Shown: positions 1 to 8,462, counted from the first letter of the stretch. The stretch: 9,570 nt of DNA from Tatlockia sp. (GCA_013698215.1 JACCVJ010000386.1:1-9570); one strand, 5' to 3'. Numbers and translations: made by a program. Notes: generated by a model from the letters alone, not told the origin.

Positions 1-1277
1 ATAATGTAGAACAACTGCAAGGGGAAGTGGAGCGCCATCGCGTCGAATTAGAAGGGGCTTGGGAACACTTGCGGGGGGAACAGCGCCGCTTGGAAGAGCA
101 GCAAGGTACGGTGTTAGACGATAGTACCAAGCAGCAATTGCAACAACTGCTCGATCTTTTGGCAAATAGTGTCGCCCCCAAAGCAACTTTAAAAGAACAG
201 TTAAATGTTTCGATACAAACTGTTGATAACCAACAAAATATCTTGGGTCATCATTGGCAACAATTCGAGCAGCAACGCGCTAACGCCGAACGGCAGCAAG
301 CAGAAGTGGATAATCTTAAGTCAATATTGACTAGCCGCACAACCCAGTGGGAGATGGATCAAAAGGCTCTGGAGCAAGATTTAGTAAAACTACAGGTGCA
401 AAATTCCGCTCGCAATACAAAGCAAGAAGACGCACAAATTCTCGGTATTAAGTTACGCAAGCAAGAGGAAATTTATCATCAATTACATCGATTAGTCGCT
501 CCCGATAATCTTGATGAAGCTCAAAAGGTGGATTTGAACGCGCTAGAGAATATGTCTTTAGAGCAGCTAGAGCAAGTAATTCAAGAGTTGCAAAGAGATT
601 TGGCAGGTGCTTCGGGCTTTGTTAACGATCAAGAGGAAGAACTCAGACTTTTACAGCAAAATATTGATGACTTACAAGGAAAGATGAGCCAAGCTAGCGA
701 TCGCGATGTCTCTAGGCTAAGAACTGAACTAGCTGAGGAGCGAGACACCTATGAATTTTTAGACCAAACTTTAGTTGGTCAGCGTCAAAACTTGCAGGAG
801 CGCAAACAAGTTTTAAATCAGCATCAGTCGGTACTGTGGCAGCGACAAGGGATTACGCCAGCGACTAAACAAGAGGACTATAAAAGTGATTTGAGTCCGA
901 TTATTGTGCAAATTGACTCAATCAAGCAGCAACAAGCAAAAGAACTACAAAAGCTGGAACAGGAAATTACGCAGTTAGGGGCGCACACTCAGCAATTGCA
1001 AGCAGATACCCTGGGCAAAACTAATTCACAGCAAACTGTCCGCCAGCAGTTGCAAGAAATGGAGTCAAACCTATACTCTCAAGCTGCACTAACGGCGCAG
1101 TGCTGGGGTAAAGTCAATCTTTACGAAGAAATGCTGCAACCAATTCAAGATAATTTAGAGGGGTTAAAGCATAAGTTAAGGGCAATTTCTGCTAGTGTTG
1201 AAAACTTGCAAGTTCCTGACAAGCAAAGTCAAGTAGAGCAAATTCGAGACAAGTTGTTAAGTTCTGTGGTTCGTTAA
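1..1277 (+). CDS. hmpF: HmpF-like pilus motility/taxis coiled-coil protein, 5'-truncated by the window edge
   Basis: The frame is open from position 3 (N-V-E-Q-L-Q-G-E before the GTG at 27), so this is the 3' part of a longer gene and the GTG at 27 is not its start; 424 codons are visible before the TAA at 1275-1277. Almost the whole product is Gln/Glu/Leu-rich heptad-like helix, a long coiled coil without membrane segments. Near the C-terminus (nt about 1080-1165) lies a less repetitive block containing QCWGKVNLYEEM followed by LQPIQDNLEGL, which I recognise from memory as typical of HmpF. In Nostoc punctiforme HmpF is a cytoplasmic, pole-associated protein needed for type IV pilus motility. 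The diagnostic N-terminal domain lies outside the window, so the call rests on the coiled coil and the C-terminal block. It converges on tilS with a 13-nt gap, and no terminator hairpin is visible between them. Another long coiled-coil protein is the main alternative. Confidence 0.62.
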   Translation, partial: NVEQLQGEVERHRVELEGAWEHLRGEQRRLEEQQGTVLDDSTKQQLQQLLDLLANSVAPKATLKEQLNVSIQTVDNQQNILGHHWQQFEQQRANAERQQAEVDNLKSILTSRTTQWEMDQKALEQDLVKLQVQNSARNTKQEDAQILGIKLRKQEEIYHQLHRLVAPDNLDEAQKVDLNALENMSLEQLEQVIQELQRDLAGASGFVNDQEEELRLLQQNIDDLQGKMSQASDRDVSRLRTELAEERDTYEFLDQTLVGQRQNLQERKQVLNQHQSVLWQRQGITPATKQEDYKSDLSPIIVQIDSIKQQQAKELQKLEQEITQLGAHTQQLQADTLGKTNSQQTVRQQLQEMESNLYSQAALTAQCWGKVNLYEEMLQPIQDNLEGLKHKLRAISASVENLQVPDKQSQVEQIRDKLLSSVVR

Positions 1278-1290
1278 ATAAAAAGGCTGT

Positions 1291-2274
1291 TTAGGGTGGA
1301 ATTAAAGAAATCCAACCATTTTCTACTTTAGCCACTTCTCCTCCAGGAAAGGGATCGGTTTGGGCTTTATTAGGGGCAAAGATCAGGGCAATTAGTTTCT
1401 CAATTTGCTCAAAGTTAGGACTGCGATTAAGGGCTTGAAAAAGAAGTTGGCGCAGGACTCGGCGTTGCAAGGCTAGGGGGGAAGCTTGCAGCACCTGACA
1501 ATTGAGTTTTAGCCGTTCGTGGGGGTGACGGGCTTGGGCGTACAGTTGTTGGGCGGTAAGTTCTAGATACTCTACTTCACAATGCAATAGCTCGGCGGTT
1601 TGAGCTAGAGAGGTTTCTACTTGGGGGTTGAAGGATTGCAAGTAGGGCAATAGTTCGTGGCGGATACGGTTACGAGCATATTTCAAGTCAAGATTGGTGC
1701 TATCTTCCCAGACAGGCAACTTCGTAGCTTGACAAAATTGGGCAGTAGCGGCTCTGGTAATTTGGAGTAAGGGGCGAATTAGTTGAAGTCCAGAATCGAG
1801 CCGTCTCTGCCAAGAGAGCGCCTGCAAGCCATCGGCTCCGCTCCCACGAATTAAATTGTAAAGTAAGGTTTCCGCGCGATCGCTGCTGGTATGCCCGGTG
1901 ACGATGTACTGGTAATCGTGGGCTAAGGCAATGTCACTTAAAGCCTCGTAACGCCATTTTCTAGCGGCGGCTTCGCTAGGTAAAGAACGGTCGGTAATAG
2001 CCCCGTAATAGGGGATTGACCAGGCGTTGGCTAGGTTTTCGACGTGGAGGGCGTTTGCCTCGGAATCGGTGCGCCACCGATGATTGCAGTGGGCAATCCC
2101 TAGCATCCAGCCCCACTTAGGTTGTAAGTCTAGCAAGAGTTTGATTAAGCATAGAGAATCTTGTCCCCCAGAAACCGCAACTAGCAAGAGCCGATCTTTG
2201 GGTAACAGATGGCGCACTTTCAGGGTACGGTGCAAAGTAGCATGGAGCGGTGTCCAGGGGGAGAAGTCGCTCAT
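1291..2274 (-). CDS. tilS: tRNA(Ile)-lysidine synthetase TilS, short form
   Basis: TilS uses ATP and lysine to turn the wobble cytidine of the CAU-anticodon tRNA(Ile) into lysidine, changing both its amino acid identity and its codon reading. The 327-residue product has the PP-loop SGGQDS at residues 35-40, an AARKWRYEAL motif near 103-112, TGHTSSDRAETLL at 126-138 followed by RGSGADGL, and EDSTNLD then RNRIRHELLP at 190-210. These are the family motifs in their usual order. It ends soon after the catalytic and linker region and lacks the extra C-terminal domain of the longer enterobacterial TilS (about 430 residues), which I believe is normal for cyanobacteria. The ATG lies 4 nt beyond the stop of the barrel gene and has no Shine-Dalgarno sequence (A/T only upstream), so translation is probably coupled to that gene. 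Nothing looks broken. Confidence 0.95.
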   Translation of the reverse strand: MSDFSPWTPLHATLHRTLKVRHLLPKDRLLLVAVSGGQDSLCLIKLLLDLQPKWGWMLGIAHCNHRWRTDSEANALHVENLANAWSIPYYGAITDRSLPSEAAARKWRYEALSDIALAHDYQYIVTGHTSSDRAETLLYNLIRGSGADGLQALSWQRRLDSGLQLIRPLLQITRAATAQFCQATKLPVWEDSTNLDLKYARNRIRHELLPYLQSFNPQVETSLAQTAELLHCEVEYLELTAQQLYAQARHPHERLKLNCQVLQASPLALQRRVLRQLLFQALNRSPNFEQIEKLIALIFAPNKAQTDPFPGGEVAKVENGWISLIPP

Positions 2275-2278
2275 TTTT

Positions 2279-4558
2279 TTAAAATTGAACTGGTAATACT
2301 AAACCTACACCAATAGCTAGATCGTTATCAGCCCGGACTCGTAAAGTTTCAAAAGGTGAGGAGCCTACCCGATTAGTTAAATAAGCTTCTAATTGGGGGG
2401 TATTTTCCGCCACTCCAGGTTGCCAGCGCAAACCCACAGTCCACGGAATAGCATTTTCTAGAGTATCGCCTGTAAAGGCATTGCCGTCACTTGTGAAATT
2501 AATTCCGGCTTCGGCGATCGCATCTAAATCTCTATTTAGCGCCAAAGAGCCACCCAAATTGAACCCCGCAAGTTGCAAGCCATTGCGTTGAATGTAGCCC
2601 ACTGTAGGTGTAAACCAAACAGCACTTCCGCTTGTAAATTGATAATGAAAGGGGGCGGAAAGAGTAATAATAAATAATTCCCCATCACTTTCATTACTAA
2701 AAGCAAACCCGCCTTTATCTAAGTTTCTTTGCTCAAACTCATTGCGATTGTTATTAATCAGGTTAATCAGGACGTTGTTTGAGCGTGCTAAGGTGGCGAC
2801 AGCGCTCAAAGTAAAAGGATCGCCATCGGCTTGATCCTGAAATCTAATTTTGCCACTAAAACCAAATTCTGATTCGTCTATGATGCCGGAAATATAGTCA
2901 AGAAAAATCCCAAATTCCAAGTCGTTTAATAGTCCGTAGCGCAAAGAAGTTAATATCCCTTGGCTGCCACCAGCAAGATTGAGAACAGCCCTGTTACTAG
3001 CAACCGTACCGCCGTCTAAAAAGGCAAATCCAGCTTCACTACTAGGTTGTGGCTCCTGAGTTGTGCCACTCTGGGCGTAGCTGCGATTAGCACCCGTAAC
3101 TCCTGGTAAAAATGTTACGCCTAGCCCCAAAGACGTATAAGCGCGATCGCCTACCACAGACATGGCTCCGGTATTGCCTAAAGTGTTAGAAACAAATAGA
3201 TCGGTAGCTAACCGAGGATTAACTAGGTAGCGCAAGCCTGCATTAAAAGCTACTGTACGAGCCGGGAGTCCGGTTTCGCGGTTAATGGAGTTATTGCCCG
3301 TAAAGGGGACAAAGGCATCGCCCCAAAGTAAAAGTCGGGGTAAGACGCGATAAGTTAGACCCCCAGCGACACCGAAAGTTGTCCCAAAGGAGCCAGAATC
3401 GGCGACGGGTGGCGTACTAAAATACAACGCATGGCTATCGGGCAAAAAAGCAATTTTTGGGGATAATGTCAACGAGGTGCGATCGCTCAGTGAAATTGTA
3501 TAAGGTATTTCTAAAGAAGTAACCAGCCCGCTATTTCTCCCCTGGTCGGCGACGGCTCCTGTTGTAGCATTCGTAAATCTGTAAGGTCGTCCTTGCAAGC
3601 CTGTAGAAACAGCAATTACCCCGCTAACAGCTTGACTTCCCGATGAATTTTCCCAAATTCTATGTTTGCCTTGAAAAGTAATTTCTTGAAAGAAATTCGG
3701 GCTAGTGTCATCGGCGTTAATTCTTTTGACATCAAAGTTCCCTTGAGTACCAGGGCCGGAATTATCAACGGTTTGAGCGTCTACCGTTAGTTCTAGGTTA
3801 TCGGTTACGCCCCAAGTAAGACCAATTGTTGGCTGACCTGTCAAACCAGTATCACTAGCATTTCCCGCCGGAAAAGATTGGCGGTAACGGGTATTAACTA
3901 AAATTTCCCCTTGACTTAGTTGCTCGGCGGTGGTCAATGCTGGGTGACGATGCAAAGGCGATCGCGGTGTCTTGTCGGCGGTGGCTTGGGCTAATTTTAG
4001 TGGGGCTGTTGTTGCTGGCAATACTTTTGTACTATTAACCGCCGGAGCATAGGCGATTTCTCTTGCCATCTCGATTAATTTTTGCGGCGCTCCTGGCTGG
4101 GTAACGCTATAAGTTTGCTCTTGTTGCTCCCATAAAATTGATGAAAGTTTGGGAGTGGTTAATAGATAACCGCGCAAATTTTTACCTAGCGCAATTGGTG
4201 TTGCCAATGCTTGATATTGCTTAAATTCTTGATTATTCTGGTCTAATTTGCGATTACTTACGCCAACATTTCCTACCAAACAGGAATTTATTTGCTCTGG
4301 ACAGTCAAATATATTAACTTCTAAAGTAGATTGATTTGCGGAAATAACTCTAATAAACCTGTCATCCGGTGAACCTAGGCGATCGTTGAACCAATTTGGC
4401 GATGGGAGGCGAATTGCCCATCCGGGGGGCAGACTGCGGCTGACAATCTGTAACCACGAATTACTAACAGGGGTAGCAGAGACTTCAAGCGCACTACCTA
4501 CCATACTTAAAGCTGATGCTATTAGTAGCCAAGAGCGTAGATCGGTTTTATATTTCAC
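2279..4558 (-). CDS. Outer-membrane beta-barrel protein with soluble N-terminal domain
   Basis: No named family recognised. From the GTG at 4558 the product has 759 residues. It begins with a clear signal peptide: basic n-region VKYKTDLR, hydrophobic core WLLIASALSMVGSAL, and cleavage probably after VSA at residue 28. Residues about 33-173 form a soluble, presumably periplasmic domain with two close cysteines (86, 93) that could form a disulfide; its end (LWEQQEQTYSV, then LIEMAREIA) weakly recalls DUF4367-like folds. A Pro/Thr/Ala linker leads to alternating strand-and-turn sequence from about 213 to the end, with a Ser/Gln/Thr-rich break near 486-510, so the barrel may have two similar halves (compare GVTDNLELTVD with GLLNDLEFGIFLD). 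The last residue is phenylalanine, the usual outer-membrane sorting signal. An in-frame ATG at 4624 would overlap the kinase gene by 53 nt and add 22 residues (MPTITTTTKP...) that merely mirror the kinase's tyrosine codons, so I prefer the GTG. It lies 13 nt after the kinase and 4 nt before tilS. A porin, an assembly factor or a polysaccharide-secretion channel are all possible. Confidence 0.8.
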   Translation of the reverse strand: MKYKTDLRSWLLIASALSMVGSALEVSATPVSNSWLQIVSRSLPPGWAIRLPSPNWFNDRLGSPDDRFIRVISANQSTLEVNIFDCPEQINSCLVGNVGVSNRKLDQNNQEFKQYQALATPIALGKNLRGYLLTTPKLSSILWEQQEQTYSVTQPGAPQKLIEMAREIAYAPAVNSTKVLPATTAPLKLAQATADKTPRSPLHRHPALTTAEQLSQGEILVNTRYRQSFPAGNASDTGLTGQPTIGLTWGVTDNLELTVDAQTVDNSGPGTQGNFDVKRINADDTSPNFFQEITFQGKHRIWENSSGSQAVSGVIAVSTGLQGRPYRFTNATTGAVADQGRNSGLVTSLEIPYTISLSDRTSLTLSPKIAFLPDSHALYFSTPPVADSGSFGTTFGVAGGLTYRVLPRLLLWGDAFVPFTGNNSINRETGLPARTVAFNAGLRYLVNPRLATDLFVSNTLGNTGAMSVVGDRAYTSLGLGVTFLPGVTGANRSYAQSGTTQEPQPSSEAGFAFLDGGTVASNRAVLNLAGGSQGILTSLRYGLLNDLEFGIFLDYISGIIDESEFGFSGKIRFQDQADGDPFTLSAVATLARSNNVLINLINNNRNEFEQRNLDKGGFAFSNESDGELFIITLSAPFHYQFTSGSAVWFTPTVGYIQRNGLQLAGFNLGGSLALNRDLDAIAEAGINFTSDGNAFTGDTLENAIPWTVGLRWQPGVAENTPQLEAYLTNRVGSSPFETLRVRADNDLAIGVGLVLPVQF

Positions 4559-4571
4559 TTTATTTAACGGT

Positions 4572-6836
4572 TCATGAGTTAACGCTAGGAGTACGGGCTT
4601 TGTAGTAGTAGTAATTGTAGGCATTACCGTTATGTTTTCTCAAGCCATTTACGACTAGTCCCAAGACATTAGCGCGAGAAAGTCTTAAACCATCTAAAGC
4701 CTGTCTGACCACAGCCCGGTCAGTTTTACCCATTCTGACTACTAGCACAATTCCGGCGGTATGAGTCGCTACTATACTGCTATCAGCCAGACCTAAAATT
4801 GGCGGCGTATCGTAAATTACTAAGTCAAATTCTGTCCGCAATTGGGTCATAATATTCTGCATCTTTTTAGAGGAGAGCAGTTTAATCGGGTCAGGAGGAA
4901 TTTGACCTGAGGTGATCACAAATAAGTTATCCCCTAAAGGCGATCGCTGAATTGCTTCGTATATCGGTAAATTAGTGGAGATAATATTGCTTAGTCCTTG
5001 TTCGTTAGACAAGCCTAGGCGGGAATGAACTTGAGGTAGGCGCATATCTGCATCTACCAGTAACACTTTTTGCCCCATAGCGGCAGCAGCTTGGGCTAGT
5101 TGTACCGATACCGTCGATTTGCCATCGCCTTTTTGGGCGGAACTAACAACTAAAGAATTTATGGGTGTGTCGGAACCCAAGAAGTTGATATTGGTATGCA
5201 GAGAGCGAAAAGACTCCACAAAAGGAAAGTAAGATTCATTTTGGGTGCTACTCATACTAGGCAACACCAATTTATAACCTTCGGCTTTCTTTTCTACCTT
5301 TGCCTGAGCTAAAGGTGCAAGTTGCTTAAGACCTTTATTAAAAGGAATTATCCCCAGTAGCGGCAATTTTGTTAAGTCTTTAAGGTCTTCAGGAGTATGA
5401 AACACATTATCTAACCTTTCCGCTAGTAGCGCCGCCGCCATTCCGGCTATAACTCCAGCGATCGCCCCTAGTACCAAATTGCGTTTAATATTGGGGGAAA
5501 TGGGTTCTTTTTCTAATTTAGGAGCGGCTATTACTTGCCAAGGTATTTCATTTTGGGCATTTTCTATTTGTAACGATTCGCGTTTTTCTAAGAATCTGTT
5601 TAAGCTTTCGGTGGCTACTTTTAATTCTCTTTGCAAGTCTGTATACTGACGAGCTAAAGTTGGCAATTGCTCAACGGATTGGTTTAATCTATTTTCGGCT
5701 TGGCTAACTTCTGCTAAACGGACTTCCAAGCCAGAAATTTTTGTTGATAGTTCTACTAATTTATTACCTAATATCCGTTGCGCTTCTGCCCTTAATACTG
5801 GAAATAAGTTCTCGCGTTTATTACGCAAGGATACCATATTTGGGCTGTCATCTTGAAATCTCGTTGAATCTGCCCCAATTTGACTTTCTATATCTCGCAG
5901 TTGACCTACTAATTTTTGATATACGGGGGCTTCTTTTAGTGCTTGAGCGGTATCAGATCGTTCTTGAGAATTTGTCGCTGCATAAAATGCTGGATTATCA
6001 GCTAGCGCCGCCCCCGACTGAGCTTGAAAACTTGCGTACAACGAACGGGTTTCTGCTAATTCTTTTTGTGTCTCTAAACGCTGTAATTGGACGTTATCGA
6101 CTTGCTCGGATAATTGCTGGCCTTTAACTTCTGGATCTATAAAATTATATTGTTGCCTAAATTGTTGCAGTTGCCTTTGCAGGCTATTGACTCGCAATTG
6201 CAATTCCGGTAGTTGGGAATCAACAAAATCAATGCCCTTGCGCAGATTGGTTTGTCGCTCTTGGAGGCTGTATTTTAAATAATCTTTAGCTAACTGTCGC
6301 AGCACGAACTCAATTTTTTCTTTTTCGGTATCTTGGTAGCTGATATCTAAAATATTTGTTTTTTCAAAGCGTTCAATAGTCATCGCTTTCAGCATGGCAC
6401 TGTAGTCAATATCAGGGTATTGCTGCGATAGTTGGCTAATAATTGGAGCCATTAATTCAGGACTGAGTAATACCTGAATTTGCGTATTGTAATCTAAACC
6501 ATTTTGTTGCACATTAGGATTTACCCCAGGAATTTGGGTTAATCCTTCTAGTTTATTTTCTTTAGTTACAGGTTCAACTAACAGCCTAAAGGTGCCTTCG
6601 TATTTAGGTTCCTGACTAAAAGTCCAAAATCCCATCCCCACAGCAATAGAAATCGCTACACCCGAAATCACCACAATTCGACGGCGTACTATTGTAACTA
6701 ACTGCTGCAAATCCAAGTCATCGCCTGCTTGGTTAAAATTGTTTGGTAAGGAATTTGTATAAACTGGCTGCGATGACGGTGAATGTTTGCCATTTTTTTC
6801 AAAGTTTAATGGCTGTGTTCGTTGTTGCTCTTCCAT
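4572..6836 (-). CDS. wzc: Wzc-like polysaccharide co-polymerase with tyrosine autokinase domain
   Basis: Inner-membrane protein controlling chain length and export of capsular or exopolysaccharide, fused to a bacterial tyrosine kinase. Over 754 residues I see: a cytoplasmic N-terminus; a Wzz domain from about 40; first membrane segment about 53-73; a long periplasmic coiled-coil arm about 195-430, ending in a GNVR-like stretch (LPTLARQYTDLQREL, 391-405); the Pro-rich EPISPNIKRNL (444-454); second membrane segment about 455-472; then the kinase with ESFRSLHTNI (541-550), Walker A AQKGDGKST (567-575), Walker A' VDADMRLP (594-601) and Walker B LVIYDTPP (672-679). The C-terminus holds the expected tyrosine cluster YNYYYY (740-745), the autophosphorylation tail. 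Length and domain order are normal, and all kinase motifs are intact. The ATG has no clear Shine-Dalgarno sequence. It heads a likely transcript with the barrel gene and tilS. Its cognate phosphatase and outer-membrane exporter are not in the window. Confidence 0.93.
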   Translation of the reverse strand: MEEQQRTQPLNFEKNGKHSPSSQPVYTNSLPNNFNQAGDDLDLQQLVTIVRRRIVVISGVAISIAVGMGFWTFSQEPKYEGTFRLLVEPVTKENKLEGLTQIPGVNPNVQQNGLDYNTQIQVLLSPELMAPIISQLSQQYPDIDYSAMLKAMTIERFEKTNILDISYQDTEKEKIEFVLRQLAKDYLKYSLQERQTNLRKGIDFVDSQLPELQLRVNSLQRQLQQFRQQYNFIDPEVKGQQLSEQVDNVQLQRLETQKELAETRSLYASFQAQSGAALADNPAFYAATNSQERSDTAQALKEAPVYQKLVGQLRDIESQIGADSTRFQDDSPNMVSLRNKRENLFPVLRAEAQRILGNKLVELSTKISGLEVRLAEVSQAENRLNQSVEQLPTLARQYTDLQRELKVATESLNRFLEKRESLQIENAQNEIPWQVIAAPKLEKEPISPNIKRNLVLGAIAGVIAGMAAALLAERLDNVFHTPEDLKDLTKLPLLGIIPFNKGLKQLAPLAQAKVEKKAEGYKLVLPSMSSTQNESYFPFVESFRSLHTNINFLGSDTPINSLVVSSAQKGDGKSTVSVQLAQAAAAMGQKVLLVDADMRLPQVHSRLGLSNEQGLSNIISTNLPIYEAIQRSPLGDNLFVITSGQIPPDPIKLLSSKKMQNIMTQLRTEFDLVIYDTPPILGLADSSIVATHTAGIVLVVRMGKTDRAVVRQALDGLRLSRANVLGLVVNGLRKHNGNAYNYYYYKARTPSVNS

Positions 6837-6892
6837 AAGTTAGCTACTAATTAGCGATCCGGTGAAGGACAAATTTTTTGTGGTTGGATTCA

Positions 6893-6922
6893 ATTACAAA
6901 TTTCCATCAGTTTAGCGTTCAA
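6893..6922 (-). promoter_or_regulatory. Candidate sigma70-type promoter for the wzc-like gene
   Basis: On the minus strand TTGAAC (6922-6917) and TGTAAT (6898-6893) are 18 bp apart, matching the -35 and -10 consensus at four and five of six positions. The implied start near 6886 would leave a leader of about 50 nt before the ATG at 6836. The 148-nt gap after the glycosyltransferase gene shows no terminator hairpin, so read-through from upstream is equally possible. Weak by-eye match only. Confidence 0.3.
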
Positions 6923-6984
6923 TGTCTTCTTTTCCCGTATTTTGTGGAATAAACCTCACGCTGGCTACATTTGCCTTAACTGCA

Positions 6985-8292
6985 CTATTTGCTGGTTTCG
7001 GGTTTTACTGCTTGACGCAACAATTTTGAGTATTCAAGAGCAATAATTTCTGGAGTAAAATTAGATTCTAAGTATTCTCGCCCCGCCGTACCCATATTCA
7101 GGGCTAATTCTCGATCTTGAGCAAGGCGACGAATAAATGTTGCAAGTCCCGTCCCGTCTCCGTTATTAAAAGTTGCGCCGCACTTAGCCTCTGATAAAAG
7201 TAATTTTAAGTAAGAATGAGGTTCGCAAATTGCCGCTACAGGACGACCTGCCGCTAAGATCCCATAAAGTTTGCTAGGTGCTACTAATCCTTCCATTCCC
7301 GAACTGATGCTGACTAAGGATAAATCGCAAGCTGTCAGCGAATGGGGTAAAATGTGTTTCTCTTGGTAGGGTAAAAATCGACAATTGGGCAAATCTTGTT
7401 GGACGCAGATTTGCTGTTTTGCTCCACCGCCAATAAACACAAATTGAATGTCCTCATTTTGAAGTTGTTTGGCGGCGGTCATAATTGTATCCATTTCATG
7501 GCAGCGACCCATATTTCCTGAATACATTACTGTAAATTTATTTACCAGGTCGTGTTTTTGAGCAAACCAGTTGTCTTGTTTGGCAAGGGGAATAATCCAG
7601 TCTGGGTTTGCCCAGTTGTGAATTACAGAAATTTTGTCTTTAACTTCTGGACACTTTGCTATGACTCGCTCTTTCATGGTAGAACTCAGCACTACAATAC
7701 TTTGTGCTTGCCGCCAAATTTTTTTATTCAGCCAATTCCAGCTTTGTACTAACCAGTTTTTGGTAGAAACTACGTTTAGTTCGACGGCGACATCGGGGTA
7801 TAAGTCGTAAATCAAACATACGTAAGGCGTACCGAAGCAACGGTTAGCGAGATAGCCCAATACTTGGAGAAAAGGTGGGGCGGTGGTAATTAGTAAAATA
7901 TCTCCTCTCCCAGCAGATTTTATTAAATGCAATCCCGATCGCAGGCAAAATAAAATTCCGTTGATAGCTTTACCGCGAATGCGTGAATTCCACAGTCTAG
8001 CGGTACGACTTCGCCTAATGAATAGCTTATCTAGACGCTCTTTCAGGAGAGCAGATTCCTTCCTAAAAGCGTAACCTGGTTGTCCTGTAAATACGTTTAC
8101 ACTAATTCCTAGCTTGCCTAGTTGAATCGCTAATTCTTCAATTAGTTGACCTGTGGCTGCATAGTCTGGAGGATAAAATTGTGTAAAAATTGATAATTTA
8201 ATAGCCCTATCCAGTTCAGTTTTATTGTCTTTTTTTTGCTTTACTACTTTTAGTTTAGTTGGAGCAGGTTTTGATAAATCTTTCTTTAACAT
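6985..8292 (-). CDS. GT4-family glycosyltransferase (WbuB/WcaI-like, GT-B fold)
   Basis: Cytoplasmic or membrane-associated enzyme that transfers a nucleotide-activated sugar to a growing lipid-linked exopolysaccharide repeat unit; donor and acceptor cannot be read from sequence. In the 435-residue product the first Rossmann half opens with LSIFTQFYPPDYAATGQLIEEL (residues 33-54), typical of WbuB/WcaI-type GT4 enzymes. VIHNWANPD (223-231) and MYSGNMGRCHEMD (256-268) mark the start of the donor-binding half. EGLVAPSKLYGILAAGRPV (334-352) is the GT4 nucleotide-sugar motif with its glutamate in place. Residues 1-31 are a lysine-rich extension not usual for the family. There is no alternative start codon inside it, and a good Shine-Dalgarno GGGAAG (8304-8299) lies 6 nt before the ATG, so the extension is probably real. 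It may help attachment to the membrane. Context with a Wzc-like kinase and a WcaF-like acetyltransferase supports a role in exopolysaccharide synthesis. Confidence 0.88.
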   Translation of the reverse strand: MLKKDLSKPAPTKLKVVKQKKDNKTELDRAIKLSIFTQFYPPDYAATGQLIEELAIQLGKLGISVNVFTGQPGYAFRKESALLKERLDKLFIRRSRTARLWNSRIRGKAINGILFCLRSGLHLIKSAGRGDILLITTAPPFLQVLGYLANRCFGTPYVCLIYDLYPDVAVELNVVSTKNWLVQSWNWLNKKIWRQAQSIVVLSSTMKERVIAKCPEVKDKISVIHNWANPDWIIPLAKQDNWFAQKHDLVNKFTVMYSGNMGRCHEMDTIMTAAKQLQNEDIQFVFIGGGAKQQICVQQDLPNCRFLPYQEKHILPHSLTACDLSLVSISSGMEGLVAPSKLYGILAAGRPVAAICEPHSYLKLLLSEAKCGATFNNGDGTGLATFIRRLAQDRELALNMGTAGREYLESNFTPEIIALEYSKLLRQAVKPETSK

Positions 8293-8355
8293 CCGTAACT
8301 TCCCAGCCCTTGATTTTTTTAGATAATGTTCTCATGTGATAAATATTTACTACTA

Positions 8356-8384
8356 TTTATTGCGACTTTTTTCACGTTTGGCAA
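8356..8384 (-). promoter_or_regulatory. Weak candidate promoter for the glycosyltransferase gene
   Basis: On the minus strand TTGCCA (8384-8379, five of six to the -35 consensus) is followed after 17 bp by AATAAA (8361-8356, four of six to the -10 consensus). The implied start near 8349 would give a leader of about 57 nt. The competing possibility is the perfect -10 hexamer TATAAT at 8576-8571, with no good -35 and a leader of roughly 270 nt. In A/T-rich DNA such matches arise easily. Confidence 0.22.
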
Positions 8385-8462
8385 AATTTGACCAGAATTA
8401 CGCCTTTAAAAGAAAAATTACAACAAATTGTTTTGATATAGAAAAATCAGAAAAAATCGAAG

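Noticed and set aside
27..1277. GTG at 27 as a true start codon
   Set aside because: The frame continues open to the left edge and the upstream codons keep the same coiled-coil composition, so the gene begins outside the window.
1278..1290. Shared bidirectional terminator between hmpF and tilS
   Set aside because: The 13-nt gap and its flanks show no GC-rich dyad; only a short T/A run is present.
2084..2296. Plus-strand 70-codon frame antisense to tilS
   Set aside because: Entirely antisense to the conserved PP-loop region of tilS, with no recognisable motif or ribosome binding site.
4386..4577. Plus-strand 63-codon frame antisense to the barrel gene
   Set aside because: Antisense to the signal peptide and N-terminal domain of the barrel protein; no independent support.
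5741..6127. 128-codon plus-strand hydrophobic reading frame
   Set aside because: Lies wholly antisense inside the periplasmic arm of the well-supported wzc-like gene. Its leucine/isoleucine richness mirrors the coiled-coil codons of the other strand.
7552..8074. Two short plus-strand frames (66 and 63 codons)
   Set aside because: Both are antisense to the glycosyltransferase gene, whose motifs are intact across the same positions.
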